The notes under the pieces are model-generated. The model worked only from the letters and a program-made list of their open reading frames with translations, had not been told where the DNA came from and did not search any database. DNA of 32,135 nucleotides from Thioalkalivibrio sulfidiphilus (GTDB taxonomy: Bacteria > Pseudomonadota > Gammaproteobacteria > Ectothiorhodospirales > Ectothiorhodospiraceae), in contig NZ_KB898956.1 in NCBI RefSeq assembly GCF_000377945.1, positions 1-32,135 of the forward strand, given 5' to 3'. This document shows positions 22,744 through 31,204 of the stretch, in pieces (positions within the stretch are counted from its first letter, which is position 1; each line of letters starts with the position of its first letter). A program made the translations under genes and the position numbers.

Positions 22744-25700
22744 TCAGCGATATCGCTTGGGCAGCTCGGCTGAAGGCCGGTCCAGGTGATAGCCCTGGGC
22801 CATGTCCACGCCGAACTCGCGCAGCATGGCGAGTGTCTCGGCATCCTCCACGAACTCCGCCACCGTGAGCTTGTCCAGTCCCTTGGCCACGTCGATCATG
22901 GCCTTGACGAAGGCCTGGTTGTCCCGGTTGTTGGGCAGGTCTCGGATGAACATGCCGTCGATCTTGAGGATCTGCACGCCGAGGTATTTCAGGTAGGCAA
23001 AGGTGGAGAAGCCTGAGCCGAAGTCGTCGAGACCGATCAGGCAGCCGGCCTGGTGCAGGGCCTCGATGAAGCGCTGGGCGTCCTGCATCTCGGAGACAGC
23101 AGCGGTCTCGGTCAGTTCCACGATCAGGCGCCTGGGCTCCACGTCGTGGCGCTTGAGCAGGTCCTGGATGTACTGGGGCAGGCCGGGCTCGTCGAAGCTG
23201 CGCCCGGAGACGTTAACGGCCAGGGCGGGCAGGTCGGGGTGGCCAGCCAGGATCTCGATGCTCTGGCGCAGCACCCAGCGGTCGATCTCCAGGATCTGGC
23301 CGGTCTTCTCCGCCACGGGGATGAACTGACCGGGCATGATGAGGCGCTCGCCGTCGGCGGGGTCGCGCATGCGCACCAGGGTCTCCAGGTGACTCAGTGC
23401 GCCATCGGCGGTGGTGTAGATGCCCTGGAAGTGCAGTTCCAGGGTTTCCTGCTGCAGGGCCTGGTCGATGCGTCCGCGCCAGGTCATGCGCGCCATCATG
23501 GCCTCGGAATGGTTGCGGCTCGCGTCGTACAGGGACCAGGTGTTCTTGCCGTTGCCCTTGGCCTGGTACATGGCGGTGTCCGCATGGGCCACCAGGTCCT
23601 CCACGTTGTCGCCATGCTCGGGGAACAGGGCGATGCCGATGCTGGCGGTCAGGCGCAGGTTGCTGCCCCGGAACCGGAACGGGATGGCGGAGATGGCGTG
23701 GGCGATCCGCTCGGCCAGTTGCAGGGAATCGCTTGGCCCCTGGATTTCCGCGAGCAGGGCGAACTCGTCGCCGCCCAGGCGCGCGAACACCTCGCCCGAG
23801 CGGACCAGGCTCGAGACCTCGCCGGCGGCGCGCACCAGCACGGTGTCGCCGGCCCGGTGGCCGAAGCTGTCATTGATGTACTTGAACTCGTCCAGGTCGA
23901 AGTACAGCAGGGCAAAGCGGCCGTTGTTGCGCTGGGCGCTGCTGATCATGCGTTCCAGGTGTTCCTGGAAGCGATGGCGGTTGTACAGGCCGGTGAGGGC
24001 GTCGTGCTGGGCCAGGTAGATGAGCTGCTGGGCGGTCTGGCGTTCGTGTGTGATGTCCTCGTAGATCCACAGCCGGCCGATGACGCGGCCGTCAGGGTCG
24101 GCCACCGGGTAGGAGAGCTGGGTCAGCACACGGCCGTCGTAGAGGTCCACCTCGAAGCGCTCGCTGATCTCGTGGGTGTCGAGGACGTGCAGGATGTGCC
24201 TGGAGGCATGATCGGGCCGGGCGAAGCGGTGAGTGGAGTGCTCCAGGACCTCGCGGCTGGGTCGACCGATGAGTTCCACCTGCTCGCCGATGGCCCACAT
24301 GCGCCGGAAGGCCGGGTTGACGTACTCCACCTGGCCGTCACTGTCCTCGAACAGGATGCCGATGCTCATGCCCGAGAGCAGGGCCGCCATGCGGCTCTGC
24401 TCTCGCCGGGTGATGGCCAGCAGTTCCTTCTGGCGCTTTTCCGATGCCTGCAGGTCGGCGAGGGCCTTGAGCAGTGATTTTTCCTGTTCCTTGCGCTGGG
24501 TGATGTCCCGGGTGATGGCCACGTAGCGGGGGCGTTCGTCGGGGAGGGCAATGTGCTGCAGAGAGACCTCCACCTGCACGTCCCTGCCATCCCGGGTGCG
24601 GTGCAGGGTCTCGAATATCAGCCGTTCACGCTCGCCGGTGTGCAGTGCCTCGATGAAACGACGGAATCGTGGTTCGGGGTACTCCGGCTTGATGTCATAG
24701 GGATGCAGGGTGAGCAGTTCTTCCGGGCTGTGACCCATCTGCTGTGCCGCGCCCTGGTTGACGTAGATGAACTCCAGGGTCTCGGCGTCGAACATGAATA
24801 CGGCGTCCTGGGTCAGGTCCAGAGTGCGCTTGAAGGCCTCCAGGGCCGTGCGCTGACGCCGCAGGTCTTCGCTGACCTCCACCAGCTTGCTGGCGTCGAT
24901 CACGTGTCCCTGCAGGAACAGCAGGTTGCCCTGCTCGTCATAGATGCCCTGGCCGCGCTCCTGGACCCAGCGCGGTGTGCCGCTGCGTGTGATGATGCGG
25001 TAGGACAGCAGGAAGGGGCGTTTCTCGCTGAGCGCCTGCTGCACCTGTTGCCAGACCGGTCCCCTGTCCTCGGGGTGGGTCATTGAGCCCAGGGTGATCA
25101 CGTCGGGCTTCTGAAAGTCCTCGACCCGGTAGCCGCTCAGCTCCTCGACATTGCCGGCCAGGTAGACCAGGGACCAGTCCGGGTCGTTCTTGCAGCGGTA
25201 GATAAGGCCGTCGATGGTGCCGAGCACCTTGAGCAGGTCCTCGTTGCTGCTGGCGCCGGCCTGCCGCACCAGGGCCATCAGTGCGATGGCCGCGGTAATG
25301 GCGCACAGGGTACGCAGCGATTGCACGGGCAGGCCGGTGGCGGACAGGAAGTCCCACTGGGTGGGCAGCCATTGGGGCAGGCCCTGGGGCGAGACGGAGA
25401 GAAAGGGCGTCAGCAGACCATAGGCCAGCAGGGCCCCCGCCAGCGCGCCGATCCAGTAGGGTCGGTTGCGCTGGCGGCTGCTCTCGTCGATCCGCCCGGG
25501 GACGGGCTTGTGGTGCCTCAGCAGGGCGACACCCGCCAGCAGCGCGCCGGGGAAGCCGATGAAATAGCGTGCGCCGGCGGCCATGGCCTCGAGCCGCTGC
25601 TCCGCAACGAGGGTCAGGGCCAGCATGGCCAGCACGGCTGCACCGTGTACCAGGCGCGGATCCAGCCAGGGGGTGGGGTGCCGGTCCGCCATGCAGCGAC

Positions 25701-25974
25701 GGCCGAATTCCAGCAGCGGGACGTAGGAGACGATCAGCAGCAGTTGGGCGAATTGCTGCAGCCCGAGCGAGGCGCCCTCCTGCAGCCGGGCCCACTCCAC
25801 GAACTCCAGGGTGCCGTGCAGGATGCCGAAGGCCGCCAGCCAGGGCAGGTGGCGGGCAAATCCCAGGCGGGTGTCCTGGCGGGGCAGGAGGTAGGCGGTG
25901 ACACCGAGGACAAAGAAGGACAGGCCGTAGACCTGGTAGATCACGCCGAGGTGGGACTCCACCCAGCCGTTCAC
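22744..25974 (-). CDS. Membrane PAS-PAS-PAS-GGDEF-EAL cyclic-di-GMP protein
   Basis: A 1076-residue membrane signalling protein that could make and break cyclic di-GMP. About the first 240 residues form a multi-helix membrane sensor of no family I can name. PAS-type sensor domains follow: one with a PAC-like DWSLVYLAGNVEELSGY, one with LDLTQDAVFMFDAETLEFIYV, and one with GMSIGILFEDSDGQVEYVNPAF, joined by coiled coil. The cyclase domain keeps an intact GGDEF at 734-738; the inhibitory site upstream reads RSGE rather than RxxD, so product inhibition may be weak. The EAL domain has ETL in place of EAL (E864 kept), with NVSG, ELTETA, LDDFGSGFSTFAYLK, KIDG and QGYHLDRP present, so phosphodiesterase activity is plausible. 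I chose the GTG at 25974 because AAGGAG lies six bases upstream; an earlier in-frame ATG (26034) has no such site. Confidence 0.93.
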   Translation of the reverse strand: MNGWVESHLGVIYQVYGLSFFVLGVTAYLLPRQDTRLGFARHLPWLAAFGILHGTLEFVEWARLQEGASLGLQQFAQLLLIVSYVPLLEFGRRCMADRHPTPWLDPRLVHGAAVLAMLALTLVAEQRLEAMAAGARYFIGFPGALLAGVALLRHHKPVPGRIDESSRQRNRPYWIGALAGALLAYGLLTPFLSVSPQGLPQWLPTQWDFLSATGLPVQSLRTLCAITAAIALMALVRQAGASSNEDLLKVLGTIDGLIYRCKNDPDWSLVYLAGNVEELSGYRVEDFQKPDVITLGSMTHPEDRGPVWQQVQQALSEKRPFLLSYRIITRSGTPRWVQERGQGIYDEQGNLLFLQGHVIDASKLVEVSEDLRRQRTALEAFKRTLDLTQDAVFMFDAETLEFIYVNQGAAQQMGHSPEELLTLHPYDIKPEYPEPRFRRFIEALHTGERERLIFETLHRTRDGRDVQVEVSLQHIALPDERPRYVAITRDITQRKEQEKSLLKALADLQASEKRQKELLAITRREQSRMAALLSGMSIGILFEDSDGQVEYVNPAFRRMWAIGEQVELIGRPSREVLEHSTHRFARPDHASRHILHVLDTHEISERFEVDLYDGRVLTQLSYPVADPDGRVIGRLWIYEDITHERQTAQQLIYLAQHDALTGLYNRHRFQEHLERMISSAQRNNGRFALLYFDLDEFKYINDSFGHRAGDTVLVRAAGEVSSLVRSGEVFARLGGDEFALLAEIQGPSDSLQLAERIAHAISAIPFRFRGSNLRLTASIGIALFPEHGDNVEDLVAHADTAMYQAKGNGKNTWSLYDASRNHSEAMMARMTWRGRIDQALQQETLELHFQGIYTTADGALSHLETLVRMRDPADGERLIMPGQFIPVAEKTGQILEIDRWVLRQSIEILAGHPDLPALAVNVSGRSFDEPGLPQYIQDLLKRHDVEPRRLIVELTETAAVSEMQDAQRFIEALHQAGCLIGLDDFGSGFSTFAYLKYLGVQILKIDGMFIRDLPNNRDNQAFVKAMIDVAKGLDKLTVAEFVEDAETLAMLREFGVDMAQGYHLDRPSAELPKRYR

Positions 25975-26150
25975 ACGGGACTCCTTGATGACACGCAGAT
26001 GCCGCCCATGGGAATGGCGGGGCCTGCAAGGCACCGAAGATGCTTAGTCAAGGGCGTTGCGGGGCGGCGTATTGGCTTGAGGCAGTGCATAGGTGTCTCG
26101 GTCTTTGTAGGTCGAGGTTATGCCATCGCCGCAGTGAACACCAGTGCGAA

Positions 26151-26417
26151 CTAGCCTCCGTAGTCCAGCATCTCGGCGATGCGCGCGGCCCTGTCCGGGT
26201 CGATGCCATCCACCTGTGCCAGGGCGTCGGCGTCGGCGGCCAGCACCGCACGGGCGCTGCCGAAGTGCCGAAGCAGCGCCTCGGCGCGGTCCGCATCCAC
26301 GCCGGGCAGGCTGCCTAGCAGGTAGAGCTGGGCGTCGCGCCGGATGGCGGGCTTGCCCAGGCGCTCGCCAGATGCGGCGTCCTGGGCAGAGGCGAGCCCC
26401 ATCAGGTAAATGAGCAT
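26151..26417 (-). pseudogene. C-terminal HhH remnant of an ERCC4/XPF-type nuclease
   Basis: An 88-residue open frame (ATG at 26417; the frame extends upstream to a TTG at 26477). It carries two helix-hairpin-helix units, LLGSLPGVDADRAEALLRHFGS and LAQVDGIDPDRAARIAEML. The preceding stretch, MLIYLMGLASAQDA to AIRRDAQLYLLG, resembles the end of the ERCC4 nuclease domain and its linker in archaeal/bacterial XPF-like proteins. The catalytic ERKxxxD part is missing, and nothing like it lies upstream, where the frame runs into the promoter of the neighbouring gene. It is therefore most likely a 5'-truncated gene; a small stand-alone DNA-binding HhH protein is the alternative. Confidence 0.6.
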
Positions 26418-26481
26418 GCCGCTGTTGTCCGCGTCCGGGCGATGTGTGTCCGAGCACGGATTAAACCGGGTTCGCAACGCC

Positions 26482-26487
26482 TATAAT
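26482..26487 (+). promoter_or_regulatory. -10 box for the truncated cytochrome gene
   Basis: A perfect TATAAT, with a weak -35 (ATTAAA-like) about 16 bases upstream near 26460-26465. The start codon lies 44 bases downstream after a good ribosome site (AAGGAG, 26519-26524). It could still drive expression of the short reading frame. Confidence 0.55.
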
Positions 26488-26530
26488 GATTCCAATGAAC
26501 CCGCAAACACTGATGCACAAGGAGACATGC

Positions 26531-26737
26531 ATGTCCTGTTTTCGCACTTTGGCTGCCGCCCTCGCGCTGACCCTGGCCGCCGTGCCTGTCGCCTCCGCGG
26601 ACTCCGTGGAAGAGGTCACCTACCGGGAACACATCCGTCCCCTCTGGGAGAACAACTGCGCCGCCTGCCACGGCGCGGCCTCCCCCTATCTGGGGGACTT
26701 TGACGAGGACAAGGAGCGTTTTGAACTGGCGTACTGA
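26531..26737 (+). pseudogene. Truncated periplasmic c-type cytochrome (single haem site)
   Basis: A 68-residue frame starting at the ATG at 26531 (AAGGAG six bases upstream). A Sec signal peptide (residues 1 to about 23, ending VASA) is followed by VEEVTYREHIRPLWENN and a haem c site C43-A-A-C46-H47, then GAASPYLGDFDEDKERFE and an abrupt LAY stop. In related cytochromes the sequence continues for tens of residues, including the distal Met ligand, after the DFDEDK region. Here the frame ends 19 bases before a palindromic repeat element. The promoter and ribosome site look intact, so a short product could still be made. The relation to the longer family is from memory of the sequence pattern. 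Confidence 0.65.
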
Positions 26738-26756
26738 GCCATAAACCCCATGGTTT

Positions 26757-26830
26757 CTCTCACGGAGGCGCGGAGACGCGGGGAAAGCATTTATGTCTTA
26801 ACACCCTGCGTCTCTGCGTCTCCGCGAGAG
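26757..26830. repeat. CTCTCAC-type palindromic repeat with 8-base period, copy 1
   Basis: The left arm starts CTCTCACGGAGG at 26757, the right arm ends TCTCCGCGAGAG at 26830; CGCGGAGA-type units recur every eight bases within the arms. It is the same family as 13150-13224 and is followed 40 bases later by a second copy. It lies in the 348-base gap 26738-27085. Confidence 0.75.
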
Positions 26831-26870
26831 CATCATGCCTTTTGGTTTTCCCGTCTGAAAAGAACCAGTT

Positions 26871-26936
26871 CTCTCGCAGAGGCGCGGAGAAGGGCTTTTG
26901 ATCCAAATACCCCGTGTCTCCGTGGCCCCGTGAGAG
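26871..26936. repeat. CTCTCAC-type palindromic repeat with 8-base period, copy 2
   Basis: The left arm starts CTCTCGCAGAGGCG at 26871, the right arm ends GGCCCCGTGAGAG at 26936. It is in tandem with copy 1. The rest of the gap up to 27085 shows no gene; a short GCCGGCGGGC-type palindrome near 27051-27072 precedes the next ribosome site. Confidence 0.75.
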
Positions 26937-27085
26937 GGAAAGGGTTTTAGGCGGGGCACTCCCGGCGCAGGTAACTGACCTGCATCAATGGGCAACCCGG
27001 GAGGGATGTCTATACTCATTCCCAAGCCTCCCTATTCCACTGTCCCATTGACCCGCCAGGCAGCCGGCGGGCAGGAGTCAATGTC

Positions 27086-27664
27086 ATGAATGCAGCGCGT
27101 GTCCCCCTGGTGGAAATAGCCTTCCGTAACATGGATCCGTCGGCCGCCGTGGAGGACAAGGTGCGCGACCAGATCGAAAAACTCGGCCAGTTCCATGACC
27201 ACATCATGGCCTGCCGGGTGGTGGTCGAGACCGGACACCGGCATCACCACAAGGGCAACCTCTACCACGTGCGTATCGACCTGACGATTCCGGGCCACGA
27301 ACTGGTGGTCAACCGCGCCCCGAAGGAGCACCAGGCCCACGAGGATGTCTACGTGGCGATCCGGGACGCCTTCGATGCCATGCGCCGGCAGCTCCAGGAC
27401 ACGGTGCGCAAGCAGCGCGGCAAGGTGAAACAGCACGAGACGCCGCCCCATGGCGTCGTCAAGGAAATCGCCCCCATGGCCGATTACGGCCTGATCGAGA
27501 CCACGGATGGCCGGGAGATCCGTTTCACCAGCAAGAGCGTGGTGGATTATGACTTCAGCAAGCTGGAGGTGGGCGACCGGGTCTGGTTCACGGAGGTGGC
27601 CAGCGAGGACGGTCCTGCGGCCAGCACGGTGCACGTGGAAGGCAAGCATCACATCGTCGGCTGA
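27086..27664 (+). CDS. HPF/RaiA-family ribosome-associated protein with cold-shock-like C-terminal domain
   Basis: A 192-residue cytoplasmic protein. Residues 1 to about 115 form the sigma-54 modulation/HPF fold (VEIAFRNMDPSAAVEDKVRDQI, ACRVVVETGHRHHHKGNLYHV, HEDVYVAIRDAFDAMRRQL), which binds the decoding centre and silences ribosomes under stress. Residues 121 to the end resemble a cold-shock/S1-like RNA-binding domain (HGVVKEIAPMADYGLIETTDG, REIRFTSKSVV, VGDRVWFTEVASEDGPAAS). This arrangement differs from classical long HPF, whose tail is a dimerisation domain. AGGAG lies eight bases before the ATG. The next gene, a CBS protein, starts 24 bases after the stop and may be co-transcribed. Confidence 0.88.
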   Translation: MNAARVPLVEIAFRNMDPSAAVEDKVRDQIEKLGQFHDHIMACRVVVETGHRHHHKGNLYHVRIDLTIPGHELVVNRAPKEHQAHEDVYVAIRDAFDAMRRQLQDTVRKQRGKVKQHETPPHGVVKEIAPMADYGLIETTDGREIRFTSKSVVDYDFSKLEVGDRVWFTEVASEDGPAASTVHVEGKHHIVG

Positions 27665-27688
27665 GCCGGCCTCTGGAGGTTAGGGATC

Positions 27689-28138
27689 ATGAAAGTCGGA
27701 GAGTTCTGCAATCGGGACGTGGTGGTGATGCGTGGCGACGAGTCCGCGCAGGCGGCCGCGGCGCTCATGCGTGAGCACCACGTGGGAGATGTGGTACTGG
27801 TGGAGGACAGGGGTGGCGTCACCACACCGCTGGGCATCGTCACGGACCGGGACCTGGTGCTGGAGGTGATGGTGCCGGGTCTGGATGCCGCGTCGCTCGC
27901 GGTCCGTGATCTGGTCACCGCGCCGCTGGTCACGGTACGGGAGGATCAGGGCCTGTTCGATGCCCTGGAGCTGATGCGCGCCAGGGGCGTGCGCCGCCTG
28001 CCGGTGGTGAACGAGAAGGGCGCGCTGCTCGGCATCCTGGCCGTGGACGACCTGGTGGGCCTCATGGGGGAGATGCTGTCGCGGCTCTCCTCGGTGGTGA
28101 CCCGGCAGATCGTGCGGGAAGAAATGCGCAGACCCTGA
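27689..28138 (+). CDS. CBS-domain pair protein
   Basis: A 149-residue protein made almost entirely of two CBS motifs, about residues 5-65 (VGEFCNRDVVVMRGDESAQAA to LGIVTDRDLVLEVM) and 70-130 (VRDLVTAPLVTVREDQGLFDA to LLGILAVDDLVGLMGEML). Such pairs bind adenine nucleotides and act as energy sensors for partner proteins. No enzyme domain is attached, so it is a stand-alone regulator. The ATG at 27689 is preceded by GGAGG. Its position directly after the HPF-type gene suggests a stress role, which is inference. Confidence 0.9.
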   Translation: MKVGEFCNRDVVVMRGDESAQAAAALMREHHVGDVVLVEDRGGVTTPLGIVTDRDLVLEVMVPGLDAASLAVRDLVTAPLVTVREDQGLFDALELMRARGVRRLPVVNEKGALLGILAVDDLVGLMGEMLSRLSSVVTRQIVREEMRRP

Positions 28139-28300
28139 AGCGCGCGGCGCCTCTCAACAGCTTGGTGGCCCTGGGGCTGCCATCCATCTCTCCCAGCCTC
28201 CGCAGTTCGGGGTTACATCCCGGACCCGGTGTTTTCATGACCATGTCACAGTCGGCTCCTATGGTTTCTCCTTCCGCACGGTTCAGCACGGGAGATCTCC

Positions 28301-29290
28301 ATGAATGCCGTTCCAGCGCCCCACCCTCGTACGGGTGAACGGGTCCCCGAGTTCCTGTTGCCGCCGGTGGGCGGCGTGCCGACCACATTCTACGAACGCT
28401 ACTGCGGACGCCCCGCCGTGCTGCTGCTAGGCGCGGATGCCCAGGCGCTGGCCCCCTTCGCGCCCCTGGCGCAGCGGGTCGATGTGATGGGCCTTGTGCC
28501 GGGCCCGGGTGGCAAGGCGGTGGAGGCGCCCGTCCCGGCCATGGGTGACGACGGACGCCTGGCCAGAGCCCTGGATGAGCAGTACCCGAGCCAGGGGGCG
28601 GTGGCCTGGCTCCTGGATGGCACCCTGCGGCGGGTGGCCCGTGTGCCGGCGTCGCGGGCGGAGGATGTCTGCTCGCTGCTCGATGAGTTTCCGGAGTCGG
28701 TTGTTCAGGAGGCGGTGATTCGCCAGGCAACGGCGCCGGTGCTCATGCTGCCAGGGGTGCTGACACCGACGCTGTGCGAGTCGTTGATCCGGCGCCATGA
28801 TGCCGATCACTTCGACAGTGGCATGGTGCGCATGGTGGACGGACAGCCGGCCCTGGTACCCGATCATTCAGTGAAGCGGCGGCTGGATCACCGGCTCGAG
28901 GACGAGGAACTGGTGAGCCGGGTCAGTGAGCACCTGTCCCGACGTGTGTTGCCGGGCATAGCCACCGCCTTCAATTACCGGGTGACGCGCTTCGAGCCCT
29001 TCAAGGTGGTTTGCTATGAATCGGGCACTGGCGGATATTTTCGTCGACATCGGGACAACGTTACGCCGGACGCGCGGCATCGCCGCTTCGCCCTGTCCAT
29101 CAATCTCAATGAGGACTACCAGGGCGGTAGCCTGGTATTTCCGGAGTTCGGCCCCGAAGGCTATCGTCCGCCCATGGGCGGCGCCATCGTGTTCTCGGGC
29201 GGCCTGTTGCACGAGGCCACGGATGTGGTGGCCGGCCGGCGTTATGTGCTGCTGAGTTTCCTGTGGGGAGATGAGGGCGCCTCCGTTTGA
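28301..29290 (+). CDS. Redoxin-like domain fused to 2OG-Fe(II) oxygenase
   Basis: A 329-residue protein. The N-terminal region (about 1-135) resembles an AhpC/TSA redoxin (TGERVPEFLLPPVGGVPTTF, CGRPAVLLLGADAQAL, GAVAWLLDGTLRRVARVPAS) but has no peroxidatic cysteine where the family keeps it, so it is probably not a peroxidase. The C-terminal region (about 145-325) is a prolyl-4-hydroxylase-type dioxygenase: iron ligands H250 and D252 in YFRRHRDN and H304 in GGLLHEAT, with the 2OG-binding Arg in GRRYVLLSFLW ten residues on. It should hydroxylate a protein or small molecule using oxygen and 2-oxoglutarate. The ATG at 28301 has GGGAG six bases upstream. It stands alone, 162 bases after the CBS gene. 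Confidence 0.87.
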   Translation: MNAVPAPHPRTGERVPEFLLPPVGGVPTTFYERYCGRPAVLLLGADAQALAPFAPLAQRVDVMGLVPGPGGKAVEAPVPAMGDDGRLARALDEQYPSQGAVAWLLDGTLRRVARVPASRAEDVCSLLDEFPESVVQEAVIRQATAPVLMLPGVLTPTLCESLIRRHDADHFDSGMVRMVDGQPALVPDHSVKRRLDHRLEDEELVSRVSEHLSRRVLPGIATAFNYRVTRFEPFKVVCYESGTGGYFRRHRDNVTPDARHRRFALSINLNEDYQGGSLVFPEFGPEGYRPPMGGAIVFSGGLLHEATDVVAGRRYVLLSFLWGDEGASV

Positions 29291-29410
29291 CATCAGTCTC
29301 TCCCGTCGGCGGGATGCTACCACTCGTTCCCATGTCATGGTCGTGTCACATGGGCGTCATAACGTGTGCAGCCTTTGTAGACGCCCGTTGCCCCTGTCAG
29401 GAGTCCTTGC

Positions 29411-31204
29411 TTGTCGTTCACGCCTAGTCTTGATTTCATCCTGCGCGAAGGTCTTCTGACAGCGGTCTTCCAGCCGATCACCTCCCTGCGCCAGTCCAGA
29501 ATCCTTGGGTATGAAGGTCTGATCCGGGGCCCGTCCGATAGCCCGTTGCATGTGCCCGAACGTCTGCTTGGCGAGGCGGCCGCTGCCGGCCGATTGTTCG
29601 AGCTGGATGTGCTCTGCCGGCGGGTCATCATCCGCCGCTTCGGCGAACTGGGCCTTGAGGGCCTGCTGTTTCTCAATGTGAGTCCCGCCGCCTTGGTGGA
29701 TCCCCAGGCGGTGCAGGGTAGCACCCTGGCCATGGCCCGTGACGCGGGCATCGCACCCCAGCAGGTGGTCATCGAGTTGACCGAACAGCAGCCCATCGCC
29801 GATTTCGGTCTGATGTGCAAGGCGGTGGAGCATTACCGTCGCATGGGCTTCAGCATCGCCCTCGATGACCTGGGTGCGGGCTACAACAGTCTCAGGCACT
29901 GGTCCGAACTGCGCCCGGATTACGTTAAGATTGACAAGCATTTCGTGCAGAACGTGCACAATGACCCGGTCAAGCGACAGTTCATCCAGTCCATTCGCGA
30001 GATCGCTCATGGCCTGGGCACCCGAGTGATCGCCGAAGGCATCGAGACCCGCGCGGAACTAGAGACCCTGCGGGGTATGGAGATCGGCTCCGGTCAGGGG
30101 TATTACTTCGCTCGTCCGCAGGCGGATCCGCCCCGCGTGCTGGGGCAGCAGGACCTCGCATACGAGGGGCAAGCCGGTGGTCGCAGACGGCTTCCCGGGC
30201 AGACGGCGGGCGTGTTGTGCCGTCCGAATCCTTCCGTAGGCCCGGAACTGGAACTGGGTCGAGTCGTGGAGAGGTTTCAGCGGGATGCGGCTCTCAAGGC
30301 ACTGACGGTGGTGGAAGCTGAGCGGCCGGTCGGACTGGTGCGACGCCAGGACATCCTGGCGCTTTATTCCCAGCGCTTCACCCGGGAACTGCATGACCGT
30401 AGCCCGGTGCGCTACTTCATGCAGAGAGACTTCCTGGTGGCCAGTGCGGACATGCCGCTGGAAGAGCTCAGTGCCATGGTCACATCCACCGAAGACGTCG
30501 AGGACGTGTTCATCATCGTCGATGAGGCGGGACACTACCTGGGGATGGCGCGGCTGCTCGATCTTCTCAAACGCATCACAGTCCTGCAGATCAGCTACGC
30601 GCGTTACGCCAATCCGTTGACCCAGCTGCCGGGTAACGTACCGCTCAATGAATACATGGACGGGCTGCTCAACGAGGGAGTCAATTTCGTGGTGGCCTAT
30701 TGCGACCTGGATCACTTCAAGCCCTTCAACGACTACTACGGCTACGCGAGGGGGGATGAGGTCATTCGAGCATTGGGCTCCCTGCTGCTCGAAAACGTGG
30801 ACCATGTGGGTGACTTCGTCGGTCACGTGGGCGGCGATGATTTTGTGCTGGTGCTTGCAGGCGGTGATTGGGAGCAGAGATGCCGCAGATTGTTGCAGGC
30901 CTTCGACGCCATGGCCCCAGGTTTCTACGAACCGGAGGATCTGGCCAGCGGTGGCATCCGCGCCAAGGATCGGCAAGGCCGGGAAACCTTCTATCCCATG
31001 TTGAGCCTATCGATTGGCGTGGTGCCCGTATCGCCGGATCGATTCCATTCCCATCTGGACATTGCCCACACGGCCTCCGAGGCGAAACACCAGGCCAAGG
31101 CGATGGAGGGCAGCAGCCTATTCGTGGACCGGCGCAGATCGATCCTCCCCCAGCAGTCCAGGGAGACGGCGAATAACAAACTGTCTAACGCCCCACCCGC
31201 TTGA
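29411..31204 (+). CDS. EAL-CBS-GGDEF cyclic-di-GMP protein
   Basis: A 597-residue soluble protein with the domain order EAL, CBS pair, GGDEF. The EAL domain (about 1-250) has E35 in a YEGLIRG variant of the EAL motif, LNVSP, ELTE, ALDDLGAGYNSL, YVKIDK, AEGIETRAEL and GQGYYFARP, so all metal and catalytic positions appear kept. The CBS pair (about 270-395) includes VGLVRRQDILALYSQRF and a second half ending in GHYLGMARLLDLL. The cyclase domain carries GGDDF (474-478) in place of GGDEF; the DLDHFKPFNDYYGYARGDEV helix is intact, so activity cannot be excluded. I chose the TTG at 29411: AGGAG sits seven bases upstream and the protein starts where the family does. The 3' end overlaps the arsenite methyltransferase gene by 20 bases on the opposite strand. 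Confidence 0.93.
   Translation: MSFTPSLDFILREGLLTAVFQPITSLRQSRILGYEGLIRGPSDSPLHVPERLLGEAAAAGRLFELDVLCRRVIIRRFGELGLEGLLFLNVSPAALVDPQAVQGSTLAMARDAGIAPQQVVIELTEQQPIADFGLMCKAVEHYRRMGFSIALDDLGAGYNSLRHWSELRPDYVKIDKHFVQNVHNDPVKRQFIQSIREIAHGLGTRVIAEGIETRAELETLRGMEIGSGQGYYFARPQADPPRVLGQQDLAYEGQAGGRRRLPGQTAGVLCRPNPSVGPELELGRVVERFQRDAALKALTVVEAERPVGLVRRQDILALYSQRFTRELHDRSPVRYFMQRDFLVASADMPLEELSAMVTSTEDVEDVFIIVDEAGHYLGMARLLDLLKRITVLQISYARYANPLTQLPGNVPLNEYMDGLLNEGVNFVVAYCDLDHFKPFNDYYGYARGDEVIRALGSLLLENVDHVGDFVGHVGGDDFVLVLAGGDWEQRCRRLLQAFDAMAPGFYEPEDLASGGIRAKDRQGRETFYPMLSLSIGVVPVSPDRFHSHLDIAHTASEAKHQAKAMEGSSLFVDRRRSILPQQSRETANNKLSNAPPA

Noticed and set aside
23053-24477. A 474-codon plus-strand frame inside the GGDEF-EAL gene
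   Set aside because: It is a shadow frame in high-GC coding DNA; the minus strand contains the full set of GGDEF and EAL motifs.
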